From Pyrinomonadaceae bacterium MAG19_C2-C3 (GTDB lineage: Bacteria; Acidobacteriota; Blastocatellia; Pyrinomonadales; Pyrinomonadaceae), in assembly GCA_024330265.1 (NCBI GenBank), contig JANDLT010000031.1, forward strand, positions 1 through 58,335: a stretch of DNA of 58,335 nucleotides. The letters run 5' to 3'. The notes beneath the pieces are model-generated. The model was not told the DNA's origin. It was given only the letters and a program-made list of their open reading frames with translations, and searched no databases. Positions 53,308 through 58,335 of this stretch are shown here, piece by piece (positions within the stretch are counted from its first letter, which is position 1; each line of letters opens with the position of its first letter). The translations under genes and the position numbers were made by a program.

Positions 53308-54185
53308 TGCGATGTTGGTCAGACCTGCATACCGTAGACGAATATCTTGCAAGACAATGTTTCAGTAGAGGTTCAGGAAAACGGTCACCGGTTCATATTT
53401 TCCGAGTCAAGATCGCCGGTAGAAACTCAAATCTTGACACTTTATAATCGGCTCGTAATCTTCGCGCCAAAATCACTTCACACCTGACTCGCCCGTCATT
53501 TGCGTTTACGCTCAAGTTAAACCTCGTAGAAATTCCCTTTTTGCCGAAGCTTCTCATGGCAAATGGTATTCAACATGGATGTGCAATCTCCTTCCGCGGT
53601 GAAAGACAAATCTCTTTCTTAGCACTCCGCTTTCACAAAACACAACTCAAAGAACGAACAACGAAAAACGGCGATGGTGAGACGTAATCTCTGTCGAATT
53701 CGCGTTAGTAAGTAAGTGAAAGATTTGGGCGGCCGAATACGGCGGTTATGTCAAAGCTGAAATGTTTCACCCCAAAATGTCATTACTTTCGAGTGAAACA
53801 GTTCAACTGCAAGTGCGGCTGTGATTACTTAGACCCAAAAGCACGATACGCTTAAGTTGGAAGCTCAAATTTGTACTTACAGTGATCTTCGATTGTTGCT
53901 GATTCATGACTGTTGCAATTAATTAAGATGAGTTCCTGATTTTTAGGAACCGAGATGCATACATGTTCATCCAAGGTTGACGAATTGACGAGAATCTATT
54001 GATCGACAACATTCTTGTGCAAGAATACATCACTCTGATTGAACCCATGGATTGCTTATTCGGCTCTTAACTTTAACCCATCACTATAGCAAGCGTTCGT
54101 CGAGTCCCAGAGGTGCGTTCCGGCGATAAGACATGACGGCGCATCACGGTACTTTCACATTCCCAAATAACTTCAGGAGGTCAAC
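53308..54185. other. Long intergenic region with split parS-like half-sites
   Basis: About 880 nt without a convincing gene. TGTTTCAC (53763-53770) and GTGAAACA (53793-53800) are the two halves of the classic ParB site, but with 22 nt between them. ATTCTTG-TG-CAAGAAT at 54011-54026 is a further small inverted repeat. The region ends with CAGGAGG before the next gene. Confidence 0.4.
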
Positions 54186-57110
54186 ATGTTTAGAGCCTTA
54201 CTGCTAACGTACTGTCTGCTTTTCTCTGTGGCTTTTCAAACCCAAGCCCAACAACCGACGACTCCCGGGACTCGGGACGGAAGTCCCAAAAAGAATGTTC
54301 ACATAGAAGATCCAAAAACTGTTAGAACAAAAGGCGTCATACCAAATGACGTAATCATCGGCGTCCCCGAACCGATCCCGTATTCCCGTGCCTTCCCACT
54401 GCTGGACGGGTTATTTCAGGATGTATCAGCAATTCAGTTGAGCCAACTAAGTCTTGACGCCAACAAGGCGAACGCCAGCAATCTAGACGCCATCACTCAA
54501 CAGTTCCAAGCGTCCTTCCAATATAGTCAAACTCTAGGACTGCAAAATGCAGCCGCGGCTCAGCAGAGTGCCGCTTATTCCGCTTCCGGTGCGTTGCAGA
54601 CGCAGCTAATAAACCACCAGACGCAGTTAATCAGCCTCCAGCTTAATGCCCAGCAGCAGGTGGGGCAGGCGCAGGCGGCACTTAACGCGTTACCAACAAC
54701 GGCGACGATAGATCAGCGGGCTGCGGCACAGCAGGTTCTCACACTAGCAAATGACAACTTAACCGCAATAAGCGCGCAGTCGGCGAATGTGAAGGCACTG
54801 ATGTCCGCCTCGTTCACGGCACCTACCTTCACTGCTCCAGCACCGACCCCCATTCCTTTTCCGAGTCCGCCGACAATAAGTACGCCTGGTGGAACTGATT
54901 TCGCGCCTTCGTTCCCGGCGTCTAAGCAAATGGAGAATCATGTCAATTTGCTTTGGGAGCGATTAGCGCATCTCGTGAATACTCTCGCGCAAGCGGATCA
55001 CCCTAACGGCATCTCTTTGGTCAAATTTAATATCGGCATAATCGGTGGGAAGGAGCGAAGGAAGCATAAACTGCTCAGCACTCAATATTCCCTTACCTGC
55101 AGTAACAAGATTGTCGACAACAAGAATGTCGGCGCGCCGAAGATTATGGACCTCTTCCCCCGCAATGCAGCCGTCAACATTACGGACAAGAAATACCGAA
55201 ACTCTCGTTTCGGGTTGGGTGCCCTTCTCAGCTTCTTTAGCATTGGCTTTAACGCCTCTTACAACCGCGAGCACCTGCGGATAACCCAAGCCCTTGGGCA
55301 GTCGGCGTACATCACGGGCTTCGGAATCGAAACCAATTCTTTCGGCTGGGTCTTCAGCCCAGCACTCGGCGAAGACGTTATTGCTCCTGGCGACCGGACG
55401 ACCTTCGCGCTTGTGGCTGCGCCTACTGGTTGCGGAAAAGTATCGGTTAATTTGATAAATGCGGCATGGGATAAATCCCCATCCACTATGTATGCAGCTT
55501 GGGATGATTACGACGAATCCAAGGAATCAGAAAAGCCTCCGATTATCAAAAACCTCAAAGTATGGGAAGCGGATCCGACGCCCTCGCTTCGTTGCAACTC
55601 AAATTGTGTGGAAAGAATCGCTTACACACCTGCAGAATTTGAACCAAGTAATGCAAGCCCGGGGGCGGTCACGGTTAACATCAAGCTAAAGACCGCACTC
55701 GATCGGGAGCAGACTGTAAGTGCGAACGGAATCATCCTGAAACGGGCTCGGGACACCTTCGGACGGGCAACTGGGACTGGGGGTTCGGGGGGGCTATTGC
55801 AGGCGACAACACTCGACGCTGGCACTTGGATTCCCGTCAACTCGAAGGAGCTGATCCTGAATTTGAACCCAGCGGTCTTCACTCGCCGGTTCCCCTCCAT
55901 CCTTCTCACCTCGCCCAATGGGACGATCGATGTAACCAGCCAAGTGTCAAATGCGACACTTGAGGTTGCCGGACTTCCTTACACCTGTCCATCTAGCGCA
56001 AATGCCCCCTGTGCGAGCGTGCTTCCCGCAGTGGGACGACCAAAGGCTGCTGCGAAGCACTTCGCTGTGGCGAGGTGGAAGGGGCGCACCAACCAGTTTA
56101 TTATTACGCTCCCAGCGGCGGTGCTAGCCTCTGCTAACTCGTCGGAGAATGCAGCCCTGCCCGCAGTACAAGTCATCACGGACTCGCGGAATCAGCCATG
56201 GAGTGCCTACGCAAAGGTGGTTGCATTCCAGAACGGTAAAAATTATCCACTACAATGTAAACCACTCGGAGAGCGCTTGCTTTGTGAGGCGGGCGATTCC
56301 CCTGATAAGCAACCGCACAGTGAAGGCGGAGGGCAACTGGCATTTGACCAGCCAACTGAGTTCGAAATCTTCGATGCTGATTACGCCGGGACGGCGGTTA
56401 GAGGCTCGGGCGTCTTAGCAGACTGCGTCTCACCGTGTGCCGACCCTTTGGTATGGGAGATGAGTCCTCCAAGATGGGAACCGAATCAAGATCAAGGGCT
56501 ATGGAATTTCCACCTGTCGCTTATCAACGTGGAGGAGGGGCAGTCCGCGACTCTGGGTCCCTTCAGTGGTGACATTAAATGCACTTCTATGAGGCAGCCG
56601 TGTAGGGTGAACATCAAGATAAATAAGGATCGGTTCACTGCTGTGACGGATGAAATGCATCTGCAGGTACGCAAGCGTGACGGGGAAAAAGTCGGCGGAT
56701 CATCTGTCATCGGTAATCTGCGCGCCGCCATCTCACCAATTCTCACATACATCAGTGACGATCAGACTCGCTTCTCTGGGCAAAATCTCGTCTTCAACAA
56801 ATTACAGGTCGGCACGAGCAGTAATCAAATTGAGTTGACATGTGTTGCTGCCATCGACTGCTCCATTCTGGGAGCAGGTTTTGGTGCTAAAGACGAAGGC
56901 TACCTTTATTTCGTGAACGGCTCGACGCACGTGCCACTCATGCTCATAAATGATAAAGGCAAACAGGTGGTGCCTCCACACAAGCCGAGCAAGCCTGTGG
57001 CAGGCGGAGCGTCTGCGTCCCCGTCAGGCGGAACGAACGTAACTGCACCTCAGACCCCGGCACAGATGATCCAGAAGAGCAGCGAGAGGTTATACTCTAT
57101 TAAGCAGTAA
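54186..57110 (+). CDS. Large secreted protein of unknown function
   Basis: A 974-aa protein with a signal peptide (1-22, ending 'FQTQAQ') after a strong AGGAGG. About 75-210 is an Ala/Gln-rich helical segment with many 'QLxxQ' heptads, likely coiled coil. This is followed by a Pro/Thr-rich linker (about 212-240) and then mainly beta structure with several Cys pairs ('RCNSNC', 'TCPSSANAPC', 'DCVSPC', 'CTSMRQPC', 'CVAAIDC') consistent with periplasmic disulfides. The C-terminus is a Pro/Ser/Gly tail. No domain is recognised. The small membrane protein at 57310 is its only close neighbour. Confidence 0.65.
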   Translation: MFRALLLTYCLLFSVAFQTQAQQPTTPGTRDGSPKKNVHIEDPKTVRTKGVIPNDVIIGVPEPIPYSRAFPLLDGLFQDVSAIQLSQLSLDANKANASNLDAITQQFQASFQYSQTLGLQNAAAAQQSAAYSASGALQTQLINHQTQLISLQLNAQQQVGQAQAALNALPTTATIDQRAAAQQVLTLANDNLTAISAQSANVKALMSASFTAPTFTAPAPTPIPFPSPPTISTPGGTDFAPSFPASKQMENHVNLLWERLAHLVNTLAQADHPNGISLVKFNIGIIGGKERRKHKLLSTQYSLTCSNKIVDNKNVGAPKIMDLFPRNAAVNITDKKYRNSRFGLGALLSFFSIGFNASYNREHLRITQALGQSAYITGFGIETNSFGWVFSPALGEDVIAPGDRTTFALVAAPTGCGKVSVNLINAAWDKSPSTMYAAWDDYDESKESEKPPIIKNLKVWEADPTPSLRCNSNCVERIAYTPAEFEPSNASPGAVTVNIKLKTALDREQTVSANGIILKRARDTFGRATGTGGSGGLLQATTLDAGTWIPVNSKELILNLNPAVFTRRFPSILLTSPNGTIDVTSQVSNATLEVAGLPYTCPSSANAPCASVLPAVGRPKAAAKHFAVARWKGRTNQFIITLPAAVLASANSSENAALPAVQVITDSRNQPWSAYAKVVAFQNGKNYPLQCKPLGERLLCEAGDSPDKQPHSEGGGQLAFDQPTEFEIFDADYAGTAVRGSGVLADCVSPCADPLVWEMSPPRWEPNQDQGLWNFHLSLINVEEGQSATLGPFSGDIKCTSMRQPCRVNIKINKDRFTAVTDEMHLQVRKRDGEKVGGSSVIGNLRAAISPILTYISDDQTRFSGQNLVFNKLQVGTSSNQIELTCVAAIDCSILGAGFGAKDEGYLYFVNGSTHVPLMLINDKGKQVVPPHKPSKPVAGGASASPSGGTNVTAPQTPAQMIQKSSERLYSIKQ

Positions 57111-57309
57111 CCTGTTAGCTCCCGTGATATTGTTTACAGTGCCTCGTCACCATCAGGTAGCCCGTCGTTAGGACTACGCCAGCCGTGTTAGCAGTACCAC
57201 GCACTGACTCCGAGACGCGCTCGCCAACATCTCTACCTAAGCGTTTGAGGTCAGGTTCCGCTCGCTTGTGAAAAAGCGTGTCAAAGTTTATTCTGCGGTT
57301 TGACAGTAA

Positions 57310-57894
57310 ATGTTCACGTTACCAACAGAAACCCTCACCAAGTTCATAACATCGGTTGGATTGTTAATTCTTGTACCTTCCGTGTTCTGTTTGTCGTACT
57401 TATCCATCCGTAACCAGTATGACCAGATAAAGCTGCTAACCGACCAAAACACTTTGACTTTTGAGATGGGGGCAGAGATCGAGAGGCTCAAGCTCGATCA
57501 CCTTGCCAACGAGAAAGCCCCAGCGCGGGCGGCGCGGGTCATCCTTCCAGCTAACCAGCGTGCCACTTTCGAGGGCACTGACAGCACCAACTACGAGTCG
57601 CTCCGTAATATTGATGGACTGTTCAGCGACAAAGCAATCGATTTGATTAAGCGACGAGGTGAATTAAAAATACGAAAGGATGAATCTAATTTCTACTTGT
57701 ACAAAGTATTAAACCTCGAAAATCCACTCATCTTTGCCGTTATTTTCGGAATAATCTTGACGATTTTAGGCTTCTGCGGTTGGTACAAACAGGAGGCGGA
57801 TGCAAGACGAATCCTTCTAACACAATCGTTAAACGGTGACCGCGATGCACAGCCCGCAACGCACAAACGACGCGCTCGTAGGTTGCATCCTTAA
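57310..57894 (+). CDS. Small membrane protein with two transmembrane helices
   Basis: A 194-aa protein. The first membrane helix is at about 11-31 ('FITSVGLLILVPSVFCLSYLS') and the second at about 138-157 ('PLIFAVIFGIILTILGFCGWY'). A ~105-residue region between them has a helical part ('NQYDQIKLLTDQNTLTFEMGAEIERLKLDHLANE') and a basic C-terminal tail. No family is recognised. It lies 200 nt downstream of the 974-aa secreted protein in the same direction; whether they act together is unknown. Confidence 0.55.
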   Translation: MFTLPTETLTKFITSVGLLILVPSVFCLSYLSIRNQYDQIKLLTDQNTLTFEMGAEIERLKLDHLANEKAPARAARVILPANQRATFEGTDSTNYESLRNIDGLFSDKAIDLIKRRGELKIRKDESNFYLYKVLNLENPLIFAVIFGIILTILGFCGWYKQEADARRILLTQSLNGDRDAQPATHKRRARRLHP

Positions 57895-58155
57895 TATATG
57901 CGTAAGTCCCGTTTTCATTAATTAAACTAGCATCCCATCACACTTACCTTTTCGGTTGAAATGGTAAATGTTGTTTCACATTTGGGTTATCTTGTGCTGA
58001 GTAGTTCGTCGGCGACAAGCCGAACGCATCCGAGAAAACGTTACCCGCATACACGTAGAGATTATCGCCGCGCACCGTAAATTGGTTCGCTGCGTTGTAG
58101 CTCGAGGTATCACCGCGCGCCTACGGCAACGCTACACGCGCGAGACTGACGCCGA
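57895..58155 (-). pseudogene. C-terminal remnant of an unknown protein (minus strand)
   Basis: Reading leftwards from 58155: 'IGVSLARVALP', a stop, then 'ARGDTSSYNAANQFTVRGDNLYVYAGNVFSDAFGLSPTNYSAQDN...' to a TAA at 57944-57946. It looks like the tail of a larger protein cut at the repeat-bearing sequence that starts at 58156. GCGTAAGTCC at 57900-57909 matches the terminal repeat of the IS701/IS4-like element, but no element follows it. Confidence 0.4.
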
Positions 58156-58335
58156 TGCGTATTTCGGGGCATCGTGAGCAAGATTTTCGGAGTCACCATA
58201 ATCTCCGTTCACCATCATCAGAATACGCAGTCAACAATCTGCACCGCTTCGGGTGTGCCCTTCGATGCACCTTCCATGTATGCGTATTTCGGGACAGCGT
58301 GAACGCCGATTTCAGGGCATCGTGAACGCCGATTT
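58156..58335. repeat. IS21-type terminal repeats at the window edge
   Basis: TGCGTATTTCGGGGCATCGTGA at 58156 recurs as TGCGTATTTCGGGACAGCGTGA at 58281. The latter starts a 23-bp tandem repeat of ATTTC-GGG-CA-CGTGAACGCCG (58286-58335) running off the window. Repeated GTGAACGCCGATTTC units are typical of IS21-family ends, so the edge of such an element is likely here. Confidence 0.5.

Noticed and set aside
55411..55443. Walker A-like 'AAPTGCGKVS' in the 974-aa protein
   Set aside because: The protein has a signal peptide and Cys pairs and should be extracytoplasmic; no Walker B or ATPase fold follows.

Overview
The window reads as a stretch of a large, mobile, plasmid-like replicon from a Gram-negative bacterium. 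The replicon character is directly visible: a ParA ATPase overlapping a winged-helix, initiator-like gene with repeats inside it, a MobC-like/giant relaxase pair, two PIN-type toxin-antitoxin pairs, a serine resolvase, one complete and one truncated tyrosine recombinase, and at least seven insertion sequences or remnants. A member of Acidobacteriota (Blastocatellia-like) is my best guess from the moderate GC content, the secreted IPT/YD-type protein and the style of the small Xre, DUF5678-like and DUF7710-like genes. This is inference; no rRNA or other phylogenetic marker is present.

Layout: 1-2.9 kb holds a DUF5678-like/retropepsin pair, then parA-rep. 3.0-17.7 kb is a complete type I-E CRISPR-Cas locus: WYL regulator, cas3, a good sigma70-like promoter, then casABCDE-cas1-cas2 and an array of 67 repeats and 66 spacers. 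Cas1 keeps E141, H208, D218 and D221. The array starts only 18 nt after the cas2 stop, and its far end runs directly into the 3' part of an amidohydrolase gene. 18.9-21.6 kb is a dead IS256-type element carrying an IS1111-type (IS110 family) element in its left inverted repeat. 21.7-30.4 kb is accessory: hypotheticals, a dying relaxase, a DNA-binding-like protein with an intragenic perfect palindrome, a PH-domain membrane protein, an Xre regulator, a resolvase, a toxin-antitoxin pair, a 150-bp MITE with an 8-bp target duplication, and a truncated secreted IPT/YD protein. An IS3 element (30.4-31.6 kb) joins that gene to a truncated integrase; both use the IS terminal TGA as their stop.

32-40.5 kb holds a second toxin-antitoxin pair, a paralogue of the palindrome-bearing protein (also with a palindrome, of unrelated sequence, at the same place), and the mobilisation module (candidate oriT, MobC-like protein, 1555-aa relaxase). 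41-45.8 kb carries a secreted nuclease, an ATPase-like protein without a Walker A, a TonB-like protein, and an Xre regulator preceding a complete class D beta-lactamase. 45.9-50.25 kb is a helicase-nuclease gene beheaded by an IS701/IS4-like element, itself invaded by an IS200/IS605 element and a second IS256-type copy (perfect 8-bp TSD). 50.4-58.3 kb holds a lipoprotein, an IS1 element, a XerC/D-like recombinase, a 974-aa secreted protein of unknown function, a small two-helix membrane protein and the repeat-bearing edge of a probable IS21-type element.

The main functional units are the I-E immunity operon, the replication/partition pair, the mobilisation pair and the Xre-OXA resistance cassette. 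The most unusual signals are repeats or palindromes inside coding sequences (rep gene, two paralogues), the structured 3' end of the IS1111 element (bridge-RNA candidate), a tRNA-minihelix-like hairpin in the IS200 element, and the CRISPR array boundaries.
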